64,000 nt of DNA, from NCBI GenBank assembly GCA_024701455.1, contig JABXYP010000001.1:3848001-3912000 (forward strand), written 5' to 3'. The position numbers and the translations under genes were made by a program. Under the pieces are notes generated by a model, which searched no databases, had not been told where the DNA came from, and was given only the letters and a program-made list of their open reading frames with translations. Below, piece by piece: positions 17,818-26,667 of the stretch (within the stretch, counting starts at the first letter, position 1; each line of letters opens with the position of its first letter). The DNA is from Bacillus sp. A301a_S52 (GTDB lineage: Bacteria; Bacillota; Bacilli; Bacillales; Salisediminibacteriaceae).

Positions 17818-18864
17818 CTACTCAGACATCGGAGACTGAATGTAATGCCATAGCAAGGTCGATGTTTCTTTAATAGATGACGTATGAGTCCGTTCATAAG
17901 CATGAGAAGAGTCAATTCCCGGCCCTACTAGTCCGTGAATAATATCATGGCCTGCGCGAATAGCAGCAGACGCATCTGAATTGTAATAGGGATAAATGTC
18001 CAATTTATAAGCCACATTGTTGGCTTTAGCTAATTGGATGAGATGTTGACGTAAGCCAAGATGATAAGGACCACTTGCATCCTTCACACAGATTGATACG
18101 GTGTATTCATCGGTTGTCTGTCCATCTCCTATCGCCCCCATGTCAACTGCTAAATATTCCACTGTTTCAAGAGGAATATTTGAGTTACCCCCATAGCCTA
18201 TTTCCTCATTATTAGATATTAAAAAATGCGTTGTATATGGCAACTCTATCTTTTCAGCAGAAATACTCTTTATGAGCTCAAGTAGAATACCGACACTTGC
18301 CTTATCATCCAAATGCCGCGACTTAATAAAGCCATTACCTAGCACTTGAACGCGAGGATCAAAGGAAATAAAGTCTCCCACTTCGATGCCTAATTCTTTT
18401 ACCTCTTCAGCAGAAGTGACTTTTTCATCGATTCTTACTTCAATATTTTCTACATTTCGTTCAGCCTTCCCTGCATCTTTATAGACATGTACTGATGTTT
18501 GATGCATAAGAATCGTACCGTTAAATACTTTTCCACCCGAAGAAGTATGAATGGTACAATATTCTCCTTCAATTGCATTTAATCGAAAACCTCCGATAGG
18601 TGTTAATTTAAGACGACCACTCGGTTTTATTTCTTTTACCATCGCCCCCAATGTATCTACGTGGGCCGTTAGCATTCGATGCTTCTTATTATCCTTTCCA
18701 GGAAGTGTCGCTATAAGCGCCCCTTTATGATTTCGTTTCACACTTATATCGAATTGAGACAAATAACGTTCAACAAATGCGATAACCTCTCCCGTATTTC
18801 CTGATGGACTTGGAATCTTAACTAACTCCTCAATCACATCAACTATTTGGTCCACAGACGGTAC
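17818..18864 (-). CDS. M42-family metallo-aminopeptidase (YsdC/FrvX-like)
   Basis: A cytoplasmic di-metal aminopeptidase of family M42 (about 350 residues, matching the family). Metal and catalytic residues appear in order: AHVDTLG, SRHLDDKASVG, 'NNEEIGYGG' with the Glu pair, AVDMGAIGD and SSHAYERTH. It releases N-terminal residues from peptides. The start is uncertain: the longest frame begins with TTG at 18879, but the GGAG site abuts that codon; GTG at 18864 with GAGGGG 5 bp upstream is chosen, TTG at 18870 is an alternative. Monocistronic. Confidence 0.88.
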   Translation of the reverse strand, partial: VPSVDQIVDVIEELVKIPSPSGNTGEVIAFVERYLSQFDISVKRNHKGALIATLPGKDNKKHRMLTAHVDTLGAMVKEIKPSGRLKLTPIGGFRLNAIEGEYCTIHTSSGGKVFNGTILMHQTSVHVYKDAGKAERNVENIEVRIDEKVTSAEEVKELGIEVGDFISFDPRVQVLGNGFIKSRHLDDKASVGILLELIKSISAEKIELPYTTHFLISNNEEIGYGGNSNIPLETVEYLAVDMGAIGDGQTTDEYTVSICVKDASGPYHLGLRQHLIQLAKANNVAYKLDIYPYYNSDASAAIRAGHDIIHGLVGPGIDSSHAYERTHTSSIKETSTLLWHYIQSPMSE

Positions 18865-19139
18865 ACCCAATCCCCTCAACTCCTGTTTAATTATTTACCT
18901 CAAGTGTATCAAACTGCTATATGATCTACCACTGAACAATACTCAAGTTGAAAAAAAGAAAGCTTAGTAGTGTTCTATGGGTAAGAAGACATTTACCTAT
19001 ACAATTCCTCTTTGTCTCCAATACTATGTTTGGACTGAAGAAAGCTCCTCTAACTGAAATATGTGTACTTACTGAAAGTGGTAATATGTTAGTATTTCAC
19101 ATATAGAATCTAGTAACAAAAAAAGGGTGTGACTAATGC

Positions 19140-19892
19140 ATGAGAAAAATTTTTGACTCCCACCTTCATATTATTGACCCACGGTTTCCGTTAATAAAAA
19201 ATCATGGTTTTCTTCCTGAATCTTTTACTTGTGAAGATTATAGGAAAAGAGTTGATAATTTACAAATAGTTGGAGGAGCTGTTGTAACAGGGTCTTTTCA
19301 GGGTTTTGACCAAACCTATCTCATTGATGCCCTACAAACTTTAGGAGAAAATTTCGTTGGAGTAACGCAACTACCTTATGACACCTCAGATGAAGACATT
19401 ATAGAACTCAATAATGTTGGGGTGAGAGCCCTTCGCTTTAACGTTCAACGAAGTGGAAACGACGTCCTATCTAAATTAAATGTTTTTGCAAGGAGGGTGT
19501 ATGACTTAGTAGGCTGGCATGTAGAATTGTATATTGATTCTAAATTTTTGCCGGAAGTAACCACTACTTTAGAAAGTCTCCCTGCCGTTTCAATCGATCA
19601 TTTAGGTTTATCTAACGAAGGCCTCAAAAGCCTTTACAATTTGGTAGATAGAGGGGTAAGGGTTAAAGCAACAGGCTTTGGTAGAGGAAACCTTGATATT
19701 GGAAAAACATTAAAATCCATTTATGCTATAAATCCATCCGCTCTTATGTTTGGAACTGATTTACCTTCAACAAGAGCTAAACGGCCCTATGACCACTCTG
19801 ATATTGAGTTAATTTACAGCGCTTTACCAACCAATCAAGCTGAAAACGTCTTATATAAAAATGCATTAGATTGGTATCTAACAAAAAAATAA
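19140..19892 (+). CDS. Amidohydrolase-family metal-dependent hydrolase (COG3618-like)
   Basis: A 250-residue TIM-barrel hydrolase of the amidohydrolase_2 group. The N-terminal DSHLHIID supplies the metal-binding HxH, followed by 'GVRALRFNV', 'SIDHLG' and the late 'FGTDLPSTRA' with the catalytic Asp. Relatives act on lactones, dicarboxylic acids or 2-pyrone compounds; the substrate here cannot be named. Slightly shorter than the usual 270-290 residues. AAGGGTGTG precedes the start. A single-gene unit with a good terminator at 19937-19968. Confidence 0.85.
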   Translation: MRKIFDSHLHIIDPRFPLIKNHGFLPESFTCEDYRKRVDNLQIVGGAVVTGSFQGFDQTYLIDALQTLGENFVGVTQLPYDTSDEDIIELNNVGVRALRFNVQRSGNDVLSKLNVFARRVYDLVGWHVELYIDSKFLPEVTTTLESLPAVSIDHLGLSNEGLKSLYNLVDRGVRVKATGFGRGNLDIGKTLKSIYAINPSALMFGTDLPSTRAKRPYDHSDIELIYSALPTNQAENVLYKNALDWYLTKK

Positions 19893-19936
19893 CTTTTTTA
19901 TTATGCACCTTTTTACAATCTCGTTGTGATGCAAAA

Positions 19937-19968
19937 AAACGAGACAAAGAATCTATTGTCTCGTTTCA
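19937..19968 (+). terminator. Terminator of the amidohydrolase gene
   Basis: AAACGAGACAA and TTGTCTCGTTT form an 11-bp stem with an 8-nt loop, 45 bp after the stop codon. Confidence 0.8.
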
Positions 19969-19995
19969 AAATGATCATTTCGTTTTTAAGTTGTT

Positions 19996-20046
19996 ACATA
20001 TTGTTCGTGTTATTACTCTTAAAACATCATTATGAAATCAACTCAT
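19996..20046. repeat. R2 repeat, right-end fragment
   Basis: The segment with TTCGTGTTATTACT, AAAACATCATTATGAAATC and AACTCATT matches the right end of the R2 elements at 50728-50993 and 30225-30394. Confidence 0.7.
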
Positions 20047-20178
20047 TGGGTTAAGAATAGGACAATCTGTTAAGAAAAAAACATACCCGTCATAAAAATT
20101 ATCCCTCTATCGAAAGTTACATAAGGGATGGATATCCTTTCCCCCATGAAGTAATGATTAGCCGATATTCCTCACTTT

Positions 20179-20754
20179 TCACGTGATTTTTCCGACGATT
20201 TCACTCACACTCATTGTACTATCAAGCATAAATTGGCCTGATTTAATCGCTGATTCTAGATCGTTATTTTCGATATACTCTCTAAAGTCACTAGCACTGC
20301 TTATAATATTTGTTTCTTCGAGGACATTAGCTATTTCACCTGCACTCATACCAGAACCAATAACTAAATACAGCCGATGTACATCGTCAGTGTCACTTGT
20401 AGATCCTTCTTCCTCATCATCTACTGATGCAGCTTCAGCCTCCTCTTGAAGGACAGCTAACTCGTCTTCTAGCTCGGATAGACGGTCTATATCTTCTTGA
20501 AGCTCTTCAAATTTAGCAGAAGTTAATGCAACTAAATCATTCTCTTCAATGTATTGGAGCATATCTTGCTCAGTCACAAGCACTTCAGACCCGTTTTCTT
20601 CTTGTAATACTTCATTATCTGCCTGCTCCTCATTCACTCGTCCTTCGTCTGTTGCCGCATCACTATTATCATCGGCAAAAATAATAAAAGGAGCCAAAGC
20701 AATTGTTGCAATGAGAAGGCCTACTGCCGTACTACGTAATTTGCTTCTCGTCAT
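20179..20754 (-). CDS. YceG-like (MltG LysM-like domain) protein
   Basis: A 191-residue protein with an N-terminal hydrophobic anchor, a very acidic linker, and a C-terminal domain 'LVIGSGMSAGEIANVLEET', 'NIISSASDFREYIENN', 'SGQFML'. This resembles the LysM-like substrate domain of endolytic transglycosylase MltG (YceG family), without the catalytic domain that follows in MltG. It probably sits at the cell surface and touches peptidoglycan; enzyme activity is not expected. The start overlaps the stop of the upstream gene by 4 bp, so the two form an operon. Annotators often call such proteins endolytic transglycosylase MltG. Confidence 0.75.
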   Translation of the reverse strand: MTRSKLRSTAVGLLIATIALAPFIIFADDNSDAATDEGRVNEEQADNEVLQEENGSEVLVTEQDMLQYIEENDLVALTSAKFEELQEDIDRLSELEDELAVLQEEAEAASVDDEEEGSTSDTDDVHRLYLVIGSGMSAGEIANVLEETNIISSASDFREYIENNDLESAIKSGQFMLDSTMSVSEIVGKIT

Positions 20755-21116
20755 CCTGATACAACCTCGCTTTTCTTTTCTTCTACCATCATCTTTTCAA
20801 CTTCTTCTAGTGGCAAATGGACAGCTTGAGCAATCTCTTCATGATTATGCCCTTCAGCTGATAGACTTTCAATTTGTCTCTTGATCGCATCAGCATCCTG
20901 TACAACTTGATTAAGAGTTTTCACATGTCTTTCTTCCTTAACCACTTTTTCAAGCTGCTTCAGTTTTGTATCTAAGTGTTCCATTTCCTTCATTAAGCTT
21001 ATGGAAAAATTCTCTATTTTTTGATCTACTTCATGATTTGAGTCTTCCTTATAAAACGACATGATTAATAATATAACCGCCACCACTAGTAAACCTATTA
21101 TGATAAATGTAGTCAT
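20751..21116 (-). CDS. Membrane-anchored coiled-coil protein (DUF6115/SwrB-like)
   Basis: A 121-residue protein with one N-terminal membrane helix (about residues 3-21), a coiled-coil segment (about 32-75) and a C-terminal 'EIAQAVHLPLEEVEKMM', which reads like a small helix-turn-helix. The layout is that of the Bacillus SwrB/DUF6115 group, which in many Bacillaceae is followed by a YceG-like gene, as here (overlap ATGA). SwrB promotes flagellar assembly in B. subtilis; that role is not shown here because no flagellar genes flank the pair. Confidence 0.6.
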   Translation of the reverse strand: MTTFIIIGLLVVAVILLIMSFYKEDSNHEVDQKIENFSISLMKEMEHLDTKLKQLEKVVKEERHVKTLNQVVQDADAIKRQIESLSAEGHNHEEIAQAVHLPLEEVEKMMVEEKKSEVVSG

Positions 21117-21194
21117 TTCTTCCCCTCCTTAATTAATTAAACGACATATCCTATTATTTTATACCATAAAATGACCTTCAAAAGTACCACTTCA

Positions 21195-21240
21195 CAAAAA
21201 ATAAGCGGTTACTCCCCCATCAGAGGTCACGTAACCACTC
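21195..21240 (-). terminator. Terminator of the 210-aa membrane protein gene
   Basis: On the minus strand AGTGGTTAC and GTAACCGCT pair around an 18-nt loop and are followed by TATTTTTTG. Confidence 0.8.
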
Positions 21241-21292
21241 TAATTGCCCTTATGACTAAGCCTATTGTCTATATATCCGCACGTGTGTAAAA

Positions 21293-21925
21293 TTAATAAA
21301 AAGTATATTTTTTTTCCGTATAAGTCTCTCTGACACTACATTCAGAGATCTTTTGCGAAAGACGTTTTTCAAAAAGATCAAGGTTTTCCGGAGAAATCAA
21401 AAGTGCTTCGTAGGTCATTTGTATCAAAATTCCTTCATCAATCGTAGTCGAAAAAACAAGAATGGTCGGGTATTCTTGGCTGGTACCTGAGCTTAATCTC
21501 GGCGTCACCCAATATTTACGGCCAAATAGTTGAACATTTTTCATGTTCGTTAGTGGTCCCCTCCATTCACTTACCCTCTTCATGTCTCCATAAGGAAACA
21601 ATTTTAGCTTTTTTTTATTAAAATAGATCGCAAGTCCTTCTCTTTCTAACACATAACGCATTCTCCCATCAAATCGCTGATTCCAGCCTAAATAAGAACT
21701 CCAGTTCCATGAAGTTGAAAATAAAATAAGGAAAAATAGCCATACAAAGATAGGCGGGAAATCTAACACACTATAGGCAGGATGAGCGATGAGAAAGGTC
21801 AATGTTCCCAAAACTCCTAATGCAAAAATACGTTCGAACCATTTAGTAAATACGAGGTGCTTACGTAAATGATCAGGATGCTTTTTGCCTGAGACAGCTT
21901 TAAAAGAGTACTTTTCGTTAGTCAT
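21293..21925 (-). CDS. Hypothetical membrane protein, 210 aa
   Basis: Two adjacent N-terminal membrane helices (about residues 30-50 and 57-78) are followed by a roughly 125-residue cytosolic beta-rich domain ('RMRYVLEREGLAIYFNKKK', 'PYGDMKRVSEW', 'WVTPRLSSG'). This is the layout of bacterial PH-domain (bPH) membrane proteins, though similarity is only architectural. GGGAAGGGG lies before the ATG. It forms its own transcript with a good terminator. Function unknown. Confidence 0.65.
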   Translation of the reverse strand: MTNEKYSFKAVSGKKHPDHLRKHLVFTKWFERIFALGVLGTLTFLIAHPAYSVLDFPPIFVWLFFLILFSTSWNWSSYLGWNQRFDGRMRYVLEREGLAIYFNKKKLKLFPYGDMKRVSEWRGPLTNMKNVQLFGRKYWVTPRLSSGTSQEYPTILVFSTTIDEGILIQMTYEALLISPENLDLFEKRLSQKISECSVRETYTEKKYTFY

Positions 21926-22076
21926 GCTTAACCCCTTCCCCCTAATACTCGTTACCTAATTATACCATAATTAGAAGTGATAATGATTTAGGCAATGATA
22001 GAATGACATCCATTTTCTCTAAGTGATCTCCGTTTCCTGAGTCCCTCTTGATACCGTAATTCGATGCTATTACCTC

Positions 22077-22112
22077 ACAAAAAAACCTTGAGCTAAGGCG
22101 AACACTCAAGGG
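22077..22112 (-). terminator. Terminator of the zinc-ribbon protease gene
   Basis: CCTTGAG and CTCAAGG pair on the minus strand, followed by TTTTTTTG, ending about 45 bp past the stop codon. Confidence 0.8.
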
Positions 22113-22122
22113 AAAGAGAGAC

Positions 22123-22971
22123 TTAATAAGTAATAATATCATCTATAATGTCCCGAACTTTATAAAGGGGAACACTGTACGCAATTGATGGATTGTTTAC
22201 ATTTTTTGCAGCGTTAATACCGATGAATGTCTCTGCATTTTTCGATAGAAGCGGTCCACCGCTATTACCTTCTTGAATACTAGCCGTCATTTCATACATA
22301 TCTTCATAGGTGTAAGGTCCGATAACCAAGTCTCTTTCCGAATGAGTGATTTCACCAATTGTCGCAGAATTACTTACACCATTCGGACTTCCTAAAGCTA
22401 TCACTTCTTCGCCAGGGGGGAAAATGTTATGTTCATCTATAGGAAAAGGTTCAATTCCTTCTAATTCTTCTACATACAATACGGCGATGTCCAAATGTTC
22501 AGAAAAACCTTCCACCATTGCAACATATTCATTTCCTTCATTCGTAGTTATAAGCGCTGTCGAATTTCCATCAATAACATGGGCATTCGTCACTACAAAA
22601 CCATGTTCATTATAGAGAAAACCTGATCCTTGCTCATTATGTGTGACAATTGTATATACACAACTTTGAGCTTCATCAATCATTTCTGTCAAGTCTCTTG
22701 GTTCTTCTCGTTCTTTAACAATAAAAGGAGTTGGAAATGTGAACTGTTCTCTCGTTTTATCATGCTCATATAAAAATGTGGACACCACTTCCTCAGATGA
22801 TGACCAATGAGAAGTAGTTAACGTAGTTAAAAAACCGGCCCCTATTCCTATTAGAAAGAACACAATTATAAGGAGGTAAACTTGCTTTCGTGCTGGTCGG
22901 CGCTTCGCTCGACAAGTAGGGCAGTTTGTATCTGTTGGCATGAGTTCTTCCCCGCACCTATGACAAAACAT
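22123..22971 (-). CDS. Zinc-ribbon, membrane-anchored trypsin-like serine protease
   Basis: A 282-residue protein. Residues 1-25 form a zinc ribbon (CHRCGEE...CPTC), residues about 30-52 a membrane helix, and the rest a trypsin-like domain outside the membrane. The triad is visible: His in 'VVTNAHVI', Asp in 'HLDIAVLYV' and Ser in 'EGNSGGPLL'. It resembles the protease domain of HtrA/DegP but has no PDZ domain. A paralog at 54622-55455 shares the domain and has a degenerate ribbon. Probable role in envelope protein quality control or signalling (inference). RBS AGAGAGG is modest. Confidence 0.88.
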   Translation of the reverse strand: MFCHRCGEELMPTDTNCPTCRAKRRPARKQVYLLIIVFFLIGIGAGFLTTLTTSHWSSSEEVVSTFLYEHDKTREQFTFPTPFIVKEREEPRDLTEMIDEAQSCVYTIVTHNEQGSGFLYNEHGFVVTNAHVIDGNSTALITTNEGNEYVAMVEGFSEHLDIAVLYVEELEGIEPFPIDEHNIFPPGEEVIALGSPNGVSNSATIGEITHSERDLVIGPYTYEDMYEMTASIQEGNSGGPLLSKNAETFIGINAAKNVNNPSIAYSVPLYKVRDIIDDIITY

Positions 22972-23106
22972 TTTCTGTACCTCTCTTTAGCTAAATGATA
23001 TGACTTTATTATACATTATTTTTGCTGCGTTCAGTTTGAAAGTTATAAATAGACACCATGATCACTGTTATTTACCAATTTATTGCTTAATTTGTGACTA
23101 GAAATA

Positions 23107-23134
23107 TTGACAATTCAATATTTTTAAGTACAAT
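23107..23134 (+). promoter_or_regulatory. Sigma-A-type promoter of htpG
   Basis: TTGACA at 23107-23112 and TACAAT at 23129-23134 with a 16-bp spacer. Transcription should begin just before the CIRCE operator, so bound HrcA would block the start. Confidence 0.8.
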
Positions 23135-23144
23135 AAAAATTGAA

Positions 23145-23171
23145 TTAGCACTCCTCGGTAATGAGTGCTAA
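23145..23171 (+). promoter_or_regulatory. CIRCE operator (HrcA binding site)
   Basis: TTAGCACTC, nine bases, GAGTGCTAA: an exact match to the CIRCE consensus. It overlaps the likely start region of the htpG transcript, 72 bp upstream of the start codon. Confidence 0.97.
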
Positions 23172-23242
23172 TAATCGACAATTCCTTACAAAAAGGACAT
23201 TGATTCATGATATTTCAAACTACATATAAAGGAGACATGATG

Positions 23243-25129
23243 ATGGTAAAGAAAGAATTTAAAGCAGAGTCAAGACGCCTCCTGCAAATGATGGTTAATT
23301 CCATATACTCACAGAAAGAGATTTTTCTCCGTGAACTAATTTCTAATGCAAGCGATGCTATCGACAAAATGTATTATAAGGCATTAACAAATGATTCAGT
23401 TACATTTGATAAAGACAATTTTTATATTAAACTTACTGCAAACAAGGATGATCGTACCTTAACAATTGAGGATACAGGAATCGGAATGACAAAAGAAGAA
23501 CTTGAGAAGAATCTTGGAACCATTGCAGAAAGTGGCTCATTTGCATTTAAAAAGGAAAACGAAATGAAAGATGGGCACGATATTATCGGACAATTTGGTG
23601 TAGGCTTTTATTCAGCGTTTATGGTAGCTGATTCTGTGACTGTTTTAACAAAGGCTTTTGGTGAGGAAACAGCTTTCGTGTGGGAATCTGACGGTGTCGA
23701 TGGCTATACAATCGAAGAAGCAGAGAAATCACACACAGGTACGACGATTACAATTAAGTTGAAAGAAAACGCTGACGAGGAAAATTATGATCAGTTCCTT
23801 GAAGAATATGAACTAAAGTCTATTGTAAAAAAATATTCTGATTTTATTCGCTACCCAATAAAAATGGATGTCACTGTCCATAAACCAATAGAAGAAAGCG
23901 ACGATAATGAAACTGAAGAAGTTTTAGAAGAGCAAACAATTAACAGCATGGTACCGATTTGGCGTAAAAATAAATCGGAGCTTACGGACGACGATTACAA
24001 TAATTTTTATCAAGAAAAACGGTATGGCTTTGATAAACCACTGACGCATATTCACATTAATGTCGACGGGACAATTCGTTACAATGCCATTTTATTTATC
24101 CCAGAAACGATGCCTTTCGATTATTATTCGAAGGAGTTCGAAAAAGGACTTGAGCTTTATTCCAGCGGCGTTATGATTATGGAAAAATGCTCTGAGTTAC
24201 TTCCTGATTACTTTAGTTTTGTTAAAGGAATGGTTGATTCAGAAGACCTTTCATTAAATATTTCAAGGGAGATCCTCCAGCAAGACAGACAACTTAAAAC
24301 GATTGCAAAAAATATTAAATCTAAAATTAAATCACAGCTTAAGTCTCTAATGAAGAATGATCGCGAAAAATATGAGACATTTTACAATGCCTTTGGCCGT
24401 CAATTAAAATACGGTGTTTACAGCGACTTTGGCGCTAACAAAGATGACTTGCAAGATTTACTCATGTTCTATTCATCTACGAAAAAAGGGCTTGTTTCTC
24501 TTTCTGATTATGTTGATCGCATGCCTGAAGATCAAAAATTTATCTATTATGCCACAGGGGATTCCTATGATCGGATTGAAAAACTGCCACAAACTGAGAT
24601 GGTTGCTGATAAAGGGTACGAAATCCTTTATTTCACTGAAGATGTGGATGAGTTTGCGATTAAAATGCTTCGTGAGTATAATGAAAAAGAATTTAAGAAT
24701 GTGTCTAGCGGGGACTTAGGGCTTGATACTGATGAGGAAACAAAAGATGCTGAAGACAATACTCCAGCTGAACATAAGGAACTGTTTGATGAGATGAAAA
24801 CAGTTCTAGGAAATAAGGTCAGCGATGTGCGAATCTCTAAGCGCCTTAAATCACACCCTGTTTGTCTAACAACTGAAGGAGAAGTTACCATTGAAATGGA
24901 GAAAGTCCTTCAAGCTATGCCAGATAACCAAAACGTTCAAGCTGAAAAAATCTTAGAAATTAACGCAAACCATGATATATTTAAAGCACTAGAACATGCT
25001 TTAACGAACGATAAAGAAAAGCTTAAGTTATACACAAACGTCCTGTATAACCAAGCTCGCCTCATTGAAGGCCTTCCAGTTGAGGACCCTGTAGAGTTCA
25101 CTAACGATATATGCAAAGTTATGGTTTAA
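23243..25129 (+). CDS. htpG: Chaperone HtpG (bacterial Hsp90)
   Basis: A cytoplasmic ATP-dependent chaperone of 628 residues, full length. The N-terminal GHKL ATPase carries 'ELISNASDA', 'IEDTGIGM' and '[13 protein letters not shown]'; the middle and dimerisation domains follow to the end. Three in-frame ATGs occur around the start; the third (MVKKEFKAE) is chosen because AAGGAG lies 8 bp upstream and family members begin M(S/T)KKEF. A perfect CIRCE operator and sigma-A promoter lie upstream, so it is expected to be HrcA-repressed and heat-induced. In B. subtilis htpG is not under CIRCE control. Confidence 0.97.
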   Translation: MVKKEFKAESRRLLQMMVNSIYSQKEIFLRELISNASDAIDKMYYKALTNDSVTFDKDNFYIKLTANKDDRTLTIEDTGIGMTKEELEKNLGTIAESGSFAFKKENEMKDGHDIIGQFGVGFYSAFMVADSVTVLTKAFGEETAFVWESDGVDGYTIEEAEKSHTGTTITIKLKENADEENYDQFLEEYELKSIVKKYSDFIRYPIKMDVTVHKPIEESDDNETEEVLEEQTINSMVPIWRKNKSELTDDDYNNFYQEKRYGFDKPLTHIHINVDGTIRYNAILFIPETMPFDYYSKEFEKGLELYSSGVMIMEKCSELLPDYFSFVKGMVDSEDLSLNISREILQQDRQLKTIAKNIKSKIKSQLKSLMKNDREKYETFYNAFGRQLKYGVYSDFGANKDDLQDLLMFYSSTKKGLVSLSDYVDRMPEDQKFIYYATGDSYDRIEKLPQTEMVADKGYEILYFTEDVDEFAIKMLREYNEKEFKNVSSGDLGLDTDEETKDAEDNTPAEHKELFDEMKTVLGNKVSDVRISKRLKSHPVCLTTEGEVTIEMEKVLQAMPDNQNVQAEKILEINANHDIFKALEHALTNDKEKLKLYTNVLYNQARLIEGLPVEDPVEFTNDICKVMV

Positions 25130-25141
25130 TAAGCCATTCTC

Positions 25142-25172
25142 CAGTCAGCCTATAAAAGGCTGACTGTTTTTT
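25142..25172 (+). terminator. Terminator of htpG
   Basis: CAGTCAGCCT and AGGCTGACTG flank a short loop and are followed by TTTTTT, 12 bp past the stop codon. Confidence 0.92.
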
Positions 25173-25293
25173 CATTAGATCCTTTGGCCAAAAAAATCTC
25201 ATAGATAGATAAGTTAACTAGGGAGCCAAATTCACAGCAACCAATGGCTTTTCTTACTAAAATTTAATCAATTCTCCTGCTCATAACGTTATA

Positions 25294-25398
25294 AAGCTAA
25301 GCTTCAATCAGTGGGAGTTTTCCTTCATCCCCCACCTTAACTTTTCGATTTTCTTAAGTTTTCAGGTTGGGGTTTTACTGCCCCTTATGAGTGGGATA
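25294..25398 (+). repeat. R1 repeat, copy C1 (type 2)
   Basis: Begins AAGCTAAGCTTCAATCAGTGG after TTATA and ends GAGTGGGATA. The second hairpin is partly kept: CCCCACCTTAACTT pairs with AAGTTTTCAGGTTGGGG. Compared with copy G it has lost the right arm of hairpin 1 and the outer left arm (AGGGGCAGT) of hairpin 2. Confidence 0.85.
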
Positions 25399-25486
25399 AA
25401 ACGAACCTTCAATTAGGATTTTAGTAGCTGTTACTTCCCGGCTAAATGGATTTACCTCTCCTCTCTATTTTGAGTACTCTACGATA
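25399..25486 (+). repeat. R1 repeat, copy C2 (type 1, decayed)
   Basis: Begins AAACGAACCTTCAATTAGG immediately after the GGGATA end of copy C1, so the right end of one copy serves as the NATA target of the next. The 3' half is decayed. Confidence 0.75.
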
Positions 25487-25497
25487 AAGTACTAACA

Positions 25498-26664
25498 CTA
25501 CATTTTTCCTTTATTTTTATTTAATACGTCAAAAGCCACGGCACTTAATAACACAAGTCCTTTAATGGCTTGCTGCCAATCTGTTCCTATCCCCATCAAT
25601 GACATACCATTATTTAATACCCCCATTACAAGGGCACCGATGACCGCTCCAAAAATAGATCCTACTCCTCCACTAAAAGATGCTCCACCAATCACTGCAG
25701 CTGCGATAGCATCTAACTCAAATAATGTGCCTGCTTGAGGTGTTGAAGCATTAAGTCTTGCAGTGAAAATCAACCCTGCTAATGCAGCTAGAACACCCAT
25801 ATTTACGAAAGCAAGAAATTTCATTTTTTTAGTCCTGACGCCTGATAGTTGCGCCGCATTCATGTTGCCTCCCACTGCATAAATGTGTCTTCCAAGTACT
25901 GTTTTAGACATAATAAAAGAATAGCCAAGCACAAGCGCAACCAGAATAAGTAAGACGATTGGCAACCCTCGATAAAGGGCAAGGAAATAGGTAAATATAT
26001 TAAGAGCCACTACAAAAAAACTTACTTTAAATACAAAAAAGCCCGGAGGTGTGATTTTAAATCTATAAAACTTTGCGACTTTACGCAGTCTTATTTCATA
26101 TAAAATGTAGAGAACAGAGGCCACAAACCCAATAATAAGGGTAAGTAACTTAATTTCGCCTCCTGCATTTATATCAGGTAAAAACGCGGCGCTCATCGTT
26201 CTAAACGAATCTGGAAGTGGCGCAATTGTTCGTCCATCAAGTACAATAAGTGTTAGCCCCCTGAACAAAAGCATCCCAGCTAAGGTGACTATAAAAGACG
26301 GTATGCGCATATAAGCTACCCAAAATCCTTGCCAAGCTCCAATTATCGCGCCCACTGTTAGACAAATCAAAACACTTACACTCACAGGAAGATTTAACGT
26401 AGCCATAAAAAAACCAGCTAATGCCCCTATAAAAGCCGCTACTGATCCGACAGATAAGTCTATCTCACCTGTAATAATAATGATCATCATTCCAATAGCA
26501 AGAACAATGATATAACTATTTTGCATAATAATATTTGTCACATTGAGCGGTGTTAATAAAGCTCCTCCTGTTAATACTTGAAAGAAAAGTGCGATGCCAA
26601 TTAAGGCAATAATCATACCAAATTTTCTTACATTGTTAGTCACTAATGATTTTAGCTTGGTCAT
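25498..26664 (-). CDS. mmsB: Sugar ABC transporter permease (GguB/MmsB type)
   Basis: A 388-residue permease with about ten membrane segments, of the BPD_transp_2 (RbsC/XylH) family; 'GEIDLSVGSVAAF' near the start and 'LDAIAAAVIGGASFSGGVGS' near the end are family signatures. It forms the channel of the importer with the upstream ATPase (3-bp gap) and the lipoprotein at 28418-29488. Gene order binding protein, ATPase, permease and the length near 390 match the ChvE-GguA-GguB multiple monosaccharide transporter. Exact sugars are not predictable. Confidence 0.9.
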   Translation of the reverse strand: MTKLKSLVTNNVRKFGMIIALIGIALFFQVLTGGALLTPLNVTNIIMQNSYIIVLAIGMMIIIITGEIDLSVGSVAAFIGALAGFFMATLNLPVSVSVLICLTVGAIIGAWQGFWVAYMRIPSFIVTLAGMLLFRGLTLIVLDGRTIAPLPDSFRTMSAAFLPDINAGGEIKLLTLIIGFVASVLYILYEIRLRKVAKFYRFKITPPGFFVFKVSFFVVALNIFTYFLALYRGLPIVLLILVALVLGYSFIMSKTVLGRHIYAVGGNMNAAQLSGVRTKKMKFLAFVNMGVLAALAGLIFTARLNASTPQAGTLFELDAIAAAVIGGASFSGGVGSIFGAVIGALVMGVLNNGMSLMGIGTDWQQAIKGLVLLSAVAFDVLNKNKGKM

Positions 26665-26667
26665 AGA

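Larger units (their letters stand above)
25130..25497. other. Intergenic with htpG terminator and tandem R1 copies
   Basis: About 370 bp between the convergent genes htpG and gguB. Apart from the terminator it is mostly filled by R1 type 2 (25294-25398) directly followed by R1 type 1 (25399-25486). Confidence 0.6.
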
